Assembly: GCF_900107725.1 (NCBI RefSeq)
Contig: NZ_FNQO01000002.1
Location: 620,001-684,000 of the forward strand
From: Microbulbifer marinus
GTDB taxonomy: Bacteria; Pseudomonadota; Gammaproteobacteria; Pseudomonadales; Cellvibrionaceae
Reading direction: 5' to 3'
Length of the DNA: 64,000 nucleotides
Position 1 is the first letter of the stretch. Every line of letters begins with the position of its first letter. The notes beneath the pieces are model-generated. The model saw nothing but the letters and a program-made list of their open reading frames with translations, was not told where the DNA came from and did no database searches. Shown here in pieces: positions 57,439 to 64,000 of this stretch. Both the position numbers and the translations under genes were made by a program.

Positions 57439-57505
57439 GGTGAAATCTCCGCGAATGGCGAGAATGAAGATCTATCGTACCTGCGACTGGCGGGCGCAGG
57501 CCGGC

Positions 57506-57520
57506 TGTGATTATATCGCA
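57506..57520. promoter_or_regulatory. Candidate zinc-responsive operator between znuC and znuA
   Basis: TGTGATTATATCGCA is a dyad with arms TGTGAT and ATCGCA (one mismatch) in the short divergent spacer of znuC and znuA. That is where Zur binds in related bacteria. The sequence only partly resembles known Zur boxes, and zur itself is not in the window. Confidence 0.4.
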
Positions 57521-57535
57521 GTTTTTTGCCGCCCA

Positions 57536-58423
57536 ATGTCTGCCATGTTGCCCGTTACGCGCCTGTTGTTGCTGTTTTCCGTCATTCTGCTCGCCGCCTG
57601 TGGCAAACCCGCATCGACTGCTAACGGTGAACTGGTGGTGAGTATCCGTCCGCTGGCGCTGATCGCCAGGGAAATTGTCGGCACCGAGATGCCGGTGCGT
57701 GTGTTGATCCAGAGCGGCGATCCGCACCACTATGCGCCCAACGTATCGGAGCGCGCGGCGCTGGAGCGCGCCGGGCTGGTCGTGTGGATGGGGCCGCAGC
57801 TGGAAAGCGTGCTCGCCAGGCAAGTGGCGTTGCTACCCGCCGAGCGGCAGCTGCAACTGCTCGGCGCGGGCGATTACGAATACGAGGGTGCCGCGGCTAC
57901 GGATCCGCACCTGTGGCTGCGTCCGCGCAATGCGGCGCAGATCGCCGCGCAGATCGCCGAACGGCTGGCCGAGCTGCAGCCGCAACAGGCGGAAGGGTAC
58001 CGTAGCCGCGCGCGCGACTTTTCCCGCGCCATGGCCAACCTGCAGAAAGTGCTGGACCGGGCCCTGTGGGCCTATCGCGATGTGCCGATCGTCGTGACCC
58101 ATGATGCCTATGGCCATTTCTTTGGCTCCGCCGGCGTGGCGACTCGCTCTCTGAGTGACAGCGGCAAGGGCGGGCACGGCGCCCGGGCCCTGTTGCAACT
58201 GCAGGGGCGCGGCGACGGCTGTCTGTTTGGTGAAGTGCCGGCGAACGATCGCGACCGGCAGACGGCGGATAACCTCGGCCTGCGCTACGCGGCGCTGGAT
58301 CCGCTCGCCGAGCGGCTGCCGGCGGATGCCGATTATCGTAACCTGATTGAACAGCTGCTAGCGCAGGCGCGCAGCTGCCTTGCGGAGGTGCCGGATGTTG
58401 CTCCGGCCGATGCCGACAACTAG
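57536..58423 (+). CDS. znuA: Zinc ABC transporter substrate-binding lipoprotein
   Basis: 295 residues with a lipobox (ILLAACG). Cluster A-I solute-binding protein with the three zinc histidines in SGDPHHYAPN, TDPHLWLRPR and VTHDAYGHFF. The His/Asp-rich loop that most ZnuA proteins carry between the first and second is missing. ATG 57536 or 57545 could start it. Divergent from znuCB. Confidence 0.92.
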   Translation: MSAMLPVTRLLLLFSVILLAACGKPASTANGELVVSIRPLALIAREIVGTEMPVRVLIQSGDPHHYAPNVSERAALERAGLVVWMGPQLESVLARQVALLPAERQLQLLGAGDYEYEGAAATDPHLWLRPRNAAQIAAQIAERLAELQPQQAEGYRSRARDFSRAMANLQKVLDRALWAYRDVPIVVTHDAYGHFFGSAGVATRSLSDSGKGGHGARALLQLQGRGDGCLFGEVPANDRDRQTADNLGLRYAALDPLAERLPADADYRNLIEQLLAQARSCLAEVPDVAPADADN

Positions 58424-58439
58424 CGGCGGCGCTGCGCGG

Positions 58440-58898
58440 TCAGGAGGGTTCCTGTTGCTGCGCCTGTGCCTCCGTACGCAGCCGCTCTTCCTCCTGCCGG
58501 CGCAGCTCCTCGGCGCGGATGCGCTGCTGTTGCCGGCGTAATTCCTCCGCCTGCGCGGCTTCCTGGGCTGCCTTGCGACGCTTGTCCTGTTCGCTGGCCA
58601 GAGCCCGTTCTTTTTCCGCGCGGAACCGTTCCACCAATTGCTGCTGGCGGAGCCTCAGCGAGTGGACCTGTTCCAGCCGGCTGCGTTGTCGCTGCTGCTG
58701 TTTGAACTGGCGCGCCTGCCGGGTCCTTTCCCGCGCTGCGTCATCGGCCTCCCGCTCACCAATAACCTCGATATATTCCATCTCGCCGGGCAGGTTTGCC
58801 GCGCCGCTGTCGCGCCCGATTCCGTCCGCCGTCGCCAGTGCGGGCGCGATAAACACTGCCGATGTCAGCAGCAGGCGGTGGATAATTGTATAGCTCAT
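58440..58898 (-). CDS. Exported coiled-coil protein, unknown
   Basis: 152 residues: a signal peptide (LLLTSAVFIAPALATA), a short segment with EMEYIEVIGE, and a long Arg/Gln/Glu-rich coiled coil over about residues 50-150. Low complexity makes homology calls unreliable. Convergent with znuA. Its upstream DNA resembles that of the next gene, suggesting paralogy. Confidence 0.62.
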   Translation of the reverse strand: MSYTIIHRLLLTSAVFIAPALATADGIGRDSGAANLPGEMEYIEVIGEREADDAARERTRQARQFKQQQRQRSRLEQVHSLRLRQQQLVERFRAEKERALASEQDKRRKAAQEAAQAEELRRQQQRIRAEELRRQEEERLRTEAQAQQQEPS

Positions 58899-59162
58899 GG
58901 TTACAGCCCTCTCGATAACTCCCTATCAGCGGCGGTTGTTCCGCACGGCAGGATTCGCTCTTTAAAAGCCTAGAAGGCGCGAGCGGGTTCGCTTGCGGGA
59001 CTGCGGTGACTGCCACCCACAGAGCGGTGGTGTGAGGGCGCGTTCGTGCGGGCTGTATGAACGCTGTGAACGGGAAAAACACCTGTGGCGCGGCGCCGTT
59101 GTGCGCACGCTGGCCTGACAGAGGTGGGAGGGATTAGCGGGGCGACCCGTGACTGGTTCAGA

Positions 59163-59184
59163 CTGCCGCGGGCGCCCGCGGCAG
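59163..59184. repeat. Perfect 22-bp GC palindrome
   Basis: CTGCCGCGGGC is immediately followed by its reverse complement. It lies 20 bp after the stop of the small coiled-coil gene on the minus strand, so it could fold at the 3' end of that transcript. There is no T-run. Confidence 0.5.
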
Positions 59185-59204
59185 CTACCAGAGCAAAAGA
59201 GAGG

Positions 59205-59498
59205 CTAGGAGTTTTCCTTGAAGCGCTGCAGCTTTTCCGCGCGCGCCGCATCGCGCTCGGCCTGGCGGCGCAGCTGTTCCAGCTGATACATCTGCCGCTG
59301 CAGCAGCGCCTCGTTCTGGCTGCGCTTGGCGTCCTGCAGCAGCGCCTCGTGTCGTTGCTCGCCTTTCATTTCCAGTTTCTCGGTCGCGTCCTGTTGCTGG
59401 TTCGCGGCGACAAGTGGATGCTCGCCGGATGCCGCCAGCACGGAGCCGGCGGCAGTGACTGCTGCGAAAAGGAAACCGGTGAATATCACGCCCTTCAT
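59205..59498 (-). CDS. Small exported coiled-coil protein, unknown
   Basis: 97 residues: a signal peptide (FTGFLFAAVTAAGSVLAA) and a Gln/Arg/Glu-rich helical body (ALLQRQMYQLEQLRRQAERD). AGGG precedes the ATG. Similar in design to the product of 58440-58898, which lies downstream on the same strand. Possible periplasmic adaptor; function unknown. Confidence 0.62.
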   Translation of the reverse strand: MKGVIFTGFLFAAVTAAGSVLAASGEHPLVAANQQQDATEKLEMKGEQRHEALLQDAKRSQNEALLQRQMYQLEQLRRQAERDAARAEKLQRFKENS

Positions 59499-59854
59499 GG
59501 TCTAACCCTTCCCTGTGGTGTCTGCGGTGCTGAAACCCGGCGCTCTGTCGCCGGGCGGCCATTACACTGCGCGGCTGTTGCCGGCAAATAACGGCTCGCG
59601 GATGTTTTCGTGAACAACGAATGTCGTTTCCGTGAAGCAAGCCTAGATAGGCGCGCGCGGTTCCGGCCGCCGCTGCGATGACTGCCGCCGTCGGCACGTC
59701 AAATTGAAGAGGGGATTGCCGGCGAACAGAACTGCCCGCCGTTCTGGGGCAAAAGGCGCCTGCGCCGAGAAGAAAAAGCCGGCGAAGGGCGTTATGCTAT
59801 CGGCCTCCACACCGCCTCTCGCACAAACATTCCAACAATTGATTTCATAGATTT
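59499..59854. other. Intergenic region between the coiled-coil gene and polA
   Basis: It contains a hairpin CCCGGCG...CGCCGGG at 59536-59555 in the 5' leader of the minus-strand gene. A promoter-like block at 59642-59686 matches one upstream of the other coiled-coil gene. It also holds the polA promoter. No ORF is credible. Confidence 0.4.
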
Positions 59855-62593
59855 ATGACCGACAAGAACAGCAACGCCGCCCCGCTGATCCTGGTGGACG
59901 GCTCCTCCTACCTGTACCGCGCCTTCCATGCCCTGCCGCCGCTGACCACCAGCAACGGCAAGCCCACCGGCGCGGTGCGCGGCGTCATCGCCATGTTGCG
60001 CCGCCACCTGAAGGAGCACCCGGGCAGCACCGTGGCGGTGGTGTTCGACGCCAAGGGCAAGACCTTCCGCGATGAACTCTTCGCCGAGTACAAATCCCAC
60101 CGGCCGCCGATGCCCGACGACCTGCGTGAGCAGATCCAGCCGATCCACGATGTTATCGACGCCATGGGGCTGCCGCGGCTGGTGGTGGACGGCGTCGAGG
60201 CCGATGATGTCATCGGCACCCTGGCGCTGGAGGCTCAGCGGGACGGACAGGAAGTGATCATCTCCACCGGCGACAAGGATATGGCCCAGCTGGTGCGCCC
60301 GGGCATCACCCTGGTCAACACCATGTCCAACACCGAGATGGACAGCGAAGGCGTGAAGCAGAAATTCGGCATAGGTCCGGAGTTGATCATCGACTTCCTC
60401 GCGCTGATGGGCGACAAGTCCGACAACATCCCCGGCGTTCCCGGCGTCGGCGAGAAGACCGCGCTGGCGCTGCTGCAGAACCTCGGCGGCCTCGAGGACA
60501 TCTACGCCGACCTGGATGCGATAGCGCCGCTGGGCTTCCGTGGCTCCAAGACCCTGGCCAAGAAAATGGCGGAGCACCGCGACGCGGCCGAGCTGTCCTA
60601 CCAGCTCGCGACCATCAAGACCGACGTGGAACTGCCCTACCACCCGCGGGACCTGCACAATGCCGAGCCGCACAAAGACCGGCTGGTGGAGCTGTTCGGC
60701 GAGCTGGAATTCCGCGGCTGGCTGGAGGAACTGTCCGGCGATGAGGCGGAGGAGGCCATGGCCGAGGCGGTCGAGCGCGACTACGTCATCGTCACCGACA
60801 TGGCCGAGCTCGACGGCTGGCTGCAGAAGCTGAAGGATGCGGAGATCTTTGCCTTCGACACCGAGACCACCAGCCTCAATTACATGCAGGCGAAACTGGT
60901 CGGGCTGTCATTCGCGGTGGAGCCGTACCAGGCCGCCTATGTGCCGCTGGCCCACGACTATATGGGCGCGCCGGCGCAGCTGCCGTTCGACGAGGTGCTG
61001 CAGAAGCTGAAACCGCTGCTGGAAGATGAGCGGCAGAAGAAGGTCGGCCAGAACCTGAAGTACGACAGCCATATCCTCGCCAACTACGATATCGCGCTGA
61101 AGGGAATCGCCCGCGACACCATGCTGGAATCCTATGTGCTCGACAGCACCGCCAGCCGCCATGATATGGACAGCCTGGCGCTCAAGTATCTCGGCGAGCA
61201 CACGGTGCACTTCGAGGATATCGCCGGCAAGGGCGCCAAGCAGCTGACCTTCAACCAGATCGAACTGGACAAGGCCGGCCCCTATGCCGCAGAGGACGCC
61301 GACATCACGCTACGCCTGCACCGCGAGCTGTCCGGCCGCCTGGCGAAGGAACCGTCGCTGGAAAAAGTCCTGGACGAGATCGAGATGCCGCTGCTGCCGG
61401 TACTCGCACGCATCGAGCGCAACGGCGCCTATATCGATGCGAAGATGCTGGCGGCACAGAGTGCCGAGCTGGAACAGAAGATGCGCGAGCTGGAGCAGCA
61501 GGCCTTCGCCGTCGCCGGTGAGGAGTTCAACCTGGGCTCCACCAAGCAGCTGGGTGCGATTCTGTTCGAGAAGCTGCAGATCCCGGTCATCAAGAAGACC
61601 CCCAAGGGTGCACCGTCCACCGCTGAGCCGGTGCTGCAGGAGCTGGCCCACAGCCACGAACTGCCGGCGCTGATCATGCAGTACCGCGGCCTCGCCAAGC
61701 TGAAGAACACCTACACCGACAAGCTGCCGCAGATGATCGATCCGGCCACCGGCCGCGTGCACACCTCCTATCACCAGGCGGTGGCCGCCACCGGACGCCT
61801 GTCGTCCAGCGATCCGAACCTGCAGAACATCCCGATCCGCACCGAGGAGGGGCGCCGCATCCGCCAGGCGTTTGTCGCCGATCCGCGCATCGACGGCGGC
61901 AGCGTGATCATCGCCGCGGACTACTCGCAGATCGAGCTGCGCATCATGGCACACCTGTCCGGCGACAAGGGGCTGGTGGATGCCTTCGCCCATGGCGCCG
62001 ACATCCACCGCGCCACCGCCGCCGAAGTATTCGAGGTGACACCGGACGAAGTCAGCGACGAGCAGCGCCGCCGTGCCAAGGCAATCAACTTCGGCCTGAT
62101 CTACGGCATGTCCGCCTTCGGCCTGGCCAGGCAGCTGGGCATTCCGCGCGGCGACGCGCAGACCTATATCGACCGCTACTTCGAGCGCTACCCGGGCGTT
62201 CTCCGGTATATGGAGAACACCCGCAAGCAGGCGTCGGAGAAGGGTTATGTGGAAACCCTGTTCGGCCGCCGCCTGTACCTGCCGGAGATCAACTCCCGCA
62301 ACGGCATGCAGCGCCAGGCGGCGGAGCGCACCGCGATCAACGCACCGATGCAGGGTACCGCCGCCGATATCATCAAGCGTGCGATGGTCGCCGTGGACGC
62401 CTGGCTGGCGGAGCAGGGACTGGCCAGCAAGCTGATCATGCAGGTGCACGACGAACTGGTGCTGGAGGTGCCGGAGCAGGAGGTGGAGCAGGTCAGTGCC
62501 GGGCTGGTCGAGCTGATGCAGGGCGCCGCCGAGCTGGATGTGCCGCTGATCGTCGACCTGGGCAAGGGGATCAACTGGGACGAGGCCCACTAG
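59855..62593 (+). CDS. polA: DNA polymerase I
   Basis: 912 residues with all three domains. 5'-3' exonuclease: [26 protein letters not shown] and [18 protein letters not shown]. 3'-5' exonuclease: [14 protein letters not shown] keeps the DxE motif, so proofreading is expected. Polymerase: motif [17 protein letters not shown], motif [17 protein letters not shown] and motif [10 protein letters not shown]. Acts in Okazaki-fragment processing and repair. Confidence 0.97.
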   Translation: MTDKNSNAAPLILVDGSSYLYRAFHALPPLTTSNGKPTGAVRGVIAMLRRHLKEHPGSTVAVVFDAKGKTFRDELFAEYKSHRPPMPDDLREQIQPIHDVIDAMGLPRLVVDGVEADDVIGTLALEAQRDGQEVIISTGDKDMAQLVRPGITLVNTMSNTEMDSEGVKQKFGIGPELIIDFLALMGDKSDNIPGVPGVGEKTALALLQNLGGLEDIYADLDAIAPLGFRGSKTLAKKMAEHRDAAELSYQLATIKTDVELPYHPRDLHNAEPHKDRLVELFGELEFRGWLEELSGDEAEEAMAEAVERDYVIVTDMAELDGWLQKLKDAEIFAFDTETTSLNYMQAKLVGLSFAVEPYQAAYVPLAHDYMGAPAQLPFDEVLQKLKPLLEDERQKKVGQNLKYDSHILANYDIALKGIARDTMLESYVLDSTASRHDMDSLALKYLGEHTVHFEDIAGKGAKQLTFNQIELDKAGPYAAEDADITLRLHRELSGRLAKEPSLEKVLDEIEMPLLPVLARIERNGAYIDAKMLAAQSAELEQKMRELEQQAFAVAGEEFNLGSTKQLGAILFEKLQIPVIKKTPKGAPSTAEPVLQELAHSHELPALIMQYRGLAKLKNTYTDKLPQMIDPATGRVHTSYHQAVAATGRLSSSDPNLQNIPIRTEEGRRIRQAFVADPRIDGGSVIIAADYSQIELRIMAHLSGDKGLVDAFAHGADIHRATAAEVFEVTPDEVSDEQRRRAKAINFGLIYGMSAFGLARQLGIPRGDAQTYIDRYFERYPGVLRYMENTRKQASEKGYVETLFGRRLYLPEINSRNGMQRQAAERTAINAPMQGTAADIIKRAMVAVDAWLAEQGLASKLIMQVHDELVLEVPEQEVEQVSAGLVELMQGAAELDVPLIVDLGKGINWDEAH

Positions 62594-62729
62594 CGTGTGG
62601 GTGGCTACTGCGCGGGCGCCTGACGGCGTCCGCATTAGCCCCCTGGCGCCGCCGCCCGCACAGGCAAGGAAAGCGGCGACAGAATGCGTGCATTGATCAA
62701 AATTTTTACACTTTTTAACGGAAACCGCG

Positions 62730-62756
62730 GAACCGTTCCGGCGACAGCCGCTCTAA
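62730..62756 (+). promoter_or_regulatory. Sigma-E/AlgU-like promoter downstream of polA
   Basis: GAACCG (62730-62735), exactly 16 bp, then TCTAA (62752-62756). The sigma-E/AlgU consensus is GAACTT-N16/17-TCTGA. It lies 137 bp after the polA stop and points toward a strong terminator 80 bp downstream. Transcription would begin near 62762. Confidence 0.5.
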
Positions 62757-62761
62757 AAAGG

Positions 62762-62844
62762 CAAGATCGTTGGAATGCGTCATCATCCCCCAAGGAAGTC
62801 AGATGTTTGCCCCGGAGCTCCCCCAAGTCCGGGGCATTTTTTTT
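62762..62844 (+). ncRNA. Candidate small RNA in the polA 3' flank (ErsA/Spot 42 position)
   Basis: An approximately 83-nt segment bounded by a sigma-E-like promoter and a rho-independent terminator, with no coding frame. It has an unpaired C-rich stretch (CATCATCCCCCAAGGAAG) before the terminator, typical of sRNA seed regions. In Pseudomonas the AlgU-dependent sRNA ErsA, and in Escherichia Spot 42, lie just after polA. Homology is inferred from position and signals, not from alignment. Confidence 0.55.
62808..62844 (+). terminator. Rho-independent terminator downstream of polA
   Basis: TGCCCCGGA (62808-62816) pairs with TCCGGGGCA (62828-62836), a 9-bp perfect stem with an 11-nt loop, followed by eight T at 62837-62844. 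One of the clearest terminators in the window. Confidence 0.9.
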
Positions 62845-62862
62845 GGGGAACGCCCTGAAAAA

Positions 62863-63906
62863 CTAGGTTTTTCCAAGGTTCCCGTCTAGGCAATAGCGCC
62901 GCGCCGCCTCCAGATAGATGCGCGTCTTGTGCCGCCACTTCTGTGGCTCCGCCACCTCGCCGTCCTGCAGGTGCGCCGCCGCCAGGTGCGCGCGCAACAG
63001 CGCGCGGTAGGCCCGGTAGAAGCGTGCCAGCGCCGGCGGCGGGCGGTCGCCGCAACAGCGGTAGTAGCTCTCCAGCGCCGTCTCGCCCAGGTCCTTGCGC
63101 CCCAGTAGCTCGCACTCCAGCGCCAGGTAGCTGAGCTCATCCACCGGATCCACGCAGCGCAGTGTGCGGTTGAATTCCAGGCAATCGATCACCTGCGGCG
63201 GTTGGGTCAGGAAACAGTGTTCCGGGCGCAGGTCGCCGTGACCCTCGACGATCCTGCCCGCTTCGGCGCGCCCGCCCAGCAGTTCCGCCGCACTGGTCTG
63301 GTATTCCAGCAACGCCGTGACAATAGCGTTGATTTCGCCGACGTTGAGCGCAAGTTCCCGTTCCAGTTCCGGGGCCAGCAGCCGCTCGTGCCAGTCCTCG
63401 CACTGGCGCCGCAGCCGCGCCAGATACTGGGGCCCGGTCAGTGGAATTACCTCGGCGTCGAGATAGAAGTCGCACAGCCGCTGCAGCAGCGGCGCCAGCA
63501 TCGACGTGGTCGCGGTGTCGATCAGCGCCGGCAGACTGGCGTCCTCGCGCAGGCGGCGCATCTTCACCAGCCACTCCACCGGCACCCCGCCTTCGCCCAG
63601 GGTCAGCCGTCCGCGTGGGTCCATGCGCAGCGCCACTACCTCCAGGTAGACGTTGTCGGTCAGGCGCCGATTCAGGCGCAGCTCCTCGCGACAGACCGCA
63701 TAGCGCTTGTCGAGGCTGCTGAAATCCAGGTAGCTGGAGCGGACCGGTTTCTTCATTTTGTAGGCGTAGTGGTCGGTCAGAAACACCCGCGCCATATGGG
63801 TTTCCACCAGGCGCACCGATGCCGTCGCCTCCGGATAGCTCGCGGCCGCGAGCAGAAAGCGGGTTTTCTCTTCCAGGTCCGGCAGCTTGACGGCAGGGTC
63901 AGTCAT
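62863..63906 (-). CDS. COG2187 aminoglycoside-phosphotransferase-like protein
   Basis: 347 residues with a kinase-like fold. The catalytic-loop-like motif is EGHGDLRPEHC, and ARVFLTDHYAYKMKKPV carries the probable ATP-binding Lys. VIDCLEFNRTLRCVDPVDELSYLALE supplies the metal-binding Asp region. This is the N-terminal half of COG2187 proteins; the AAA/gluconokinase-like C-terminal half seen in many members is absent. Substrate unknown. It converges on the polA downstream terminator. Confidence 0.85.
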   Translation of the reverse strand: MTDPAVKLPDLEEKTRFLLAAASYPEATASVRLVETHMARVFLTDHYAYKMKKPVRSSYLDFSSLDKRYAVCREELRLNRRLTDNVYLEVVALRMDPRGRLTLGEGGVPVEWLVKMRRLREDASLPALIDTATTSMLAPLLQRLCDFYLDAEVIPLTGPQYLARLRRQCEDWHERLLAPELERELALNVGEINAIVTALLEYQTSAAELLGGRAEAGRIVEGHGDLRPEHCFLTQPPQVIDCLEFNRTLRCVDPVDELSYLALECELLGRKDLGETALESYYRCCGDRPPPALARFYRAYRALLRAHLAAAHLQDGEVAEPQKWRHKTRIYLEAARRYCLDGNLGKT

Positions 63907-63983
63907 GGCGCGCTTTGTCTGTGGTCCTGTTTGCTAGTCTAGTTTTATTACCTATCGCCGAAGTCATCGAGGTTCCTGCTGTG

Positions 63984-64000
63984 ATGACGCCCTTCGAGAA
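63984..64000 (+). CDS. Possible start of a further gene, 3' partial
   Basis: An ATG at 63984 (preceded in frame by GTG 63981), with a weak GAGG about 10 bases upstream, begins MTPFE before the window ends. It is divergent from the COG2187 gene. Too short to identify. Confidence 0.25.

Noticed and set aside
52958..58423. TonB receptor next to znuBC as a zinc receptor (ZnuD-like)
   Set aside because: The 248-bp gap, own terminator and plug type give no zinc-specific feature; no His-rich loop was seen.
61310..62635. 441-codon minus-strand frame opposite polA
   Set aside because: Antisense of polymerase motifs A-C; no independent signature.

Overview
The window is chromosomal DNA of a gammaproteobacterium. 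Gene content and order resemble the Pseudomonas origin-proximal region (gmhB-glyS-glyQ-lpxL, trkA-rsmB-fmt-def-lysM-dprA, tsaC, hemF, aroE, prlC, coxB-coxA-ctaG-coxC-surf1-ctaA-ctaB-sco, znuABC, polA). Two large TonB-dependent receptors, a TPR-sulfotransferase and the high GC content point to a marine Cellvibrionales-type bacterium such as Microbulbifer. That assignment is an inference from synteny recalled from memory; no search was run. No rRNA, tRNA, CRISPR array or intact insertion sequence was found.

Layout. 1-3170 is an accessory stretch: a GlxA-type regulator cut by the window edge, a decayed S41-peptidase fragment, a beta-lactamase-fold serine hydrolase, and an AraC regulator truncated where it meets gmhB. 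3142-7853 holds heptose and lipid A genes around glycyl-tRNA synthetase. 7963-10308 is a small arsenic operon (arsR, arsH, MFS transporter) with two copies of a probable ArsR operator. 10380-22753 is a housekeeping block: potassium uptake (trkH, trkA), rRNA methylation, initiator-tRNA formylation and deformylation, LysM protein, dprA, purE, tsaC, hemF and aroE. 22754-24970 is an AT-rich island with three tightly packed unknown genes and its own terminator; it is the best candidate for an undescribed system.

24972-32909 carries a gamma-carbonic anhydrase, oligopeptidase A, a YheV zinc-ribbon protein, several unknowns, and a MATE exporter paired with a PuuB-like oxidase. 33079-38342 is a TonB-receptor / TPR-sulfotransferase unit with a divergent LuxR regulator. 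38889-47933 is a complete caa3-type cytochrome c oxidase cluster with assembly and heme A genes; an RcsF-like lipoprotein sits inside it. 47989-52858 holds membrane proteins, a lipoprotein dipeptidase and small ORFs.

52958-58423 has a second TonB receptor and the divergent zinc-uptake genes znuA / znuCB, where znuC appears to lack a conventional start codon. 58440-59498 encodes two small secreted coiled-coil proteins whose upstream regions look duplicated. polA follows at 59855-62593. Downstream of it, a sigma-E-like promoter and a strong terminator outline a probable small RNA in the position of ErsA / Spot 42. The window ends with a COG2187 kinase-like protein and the first codons of a possible next gene.
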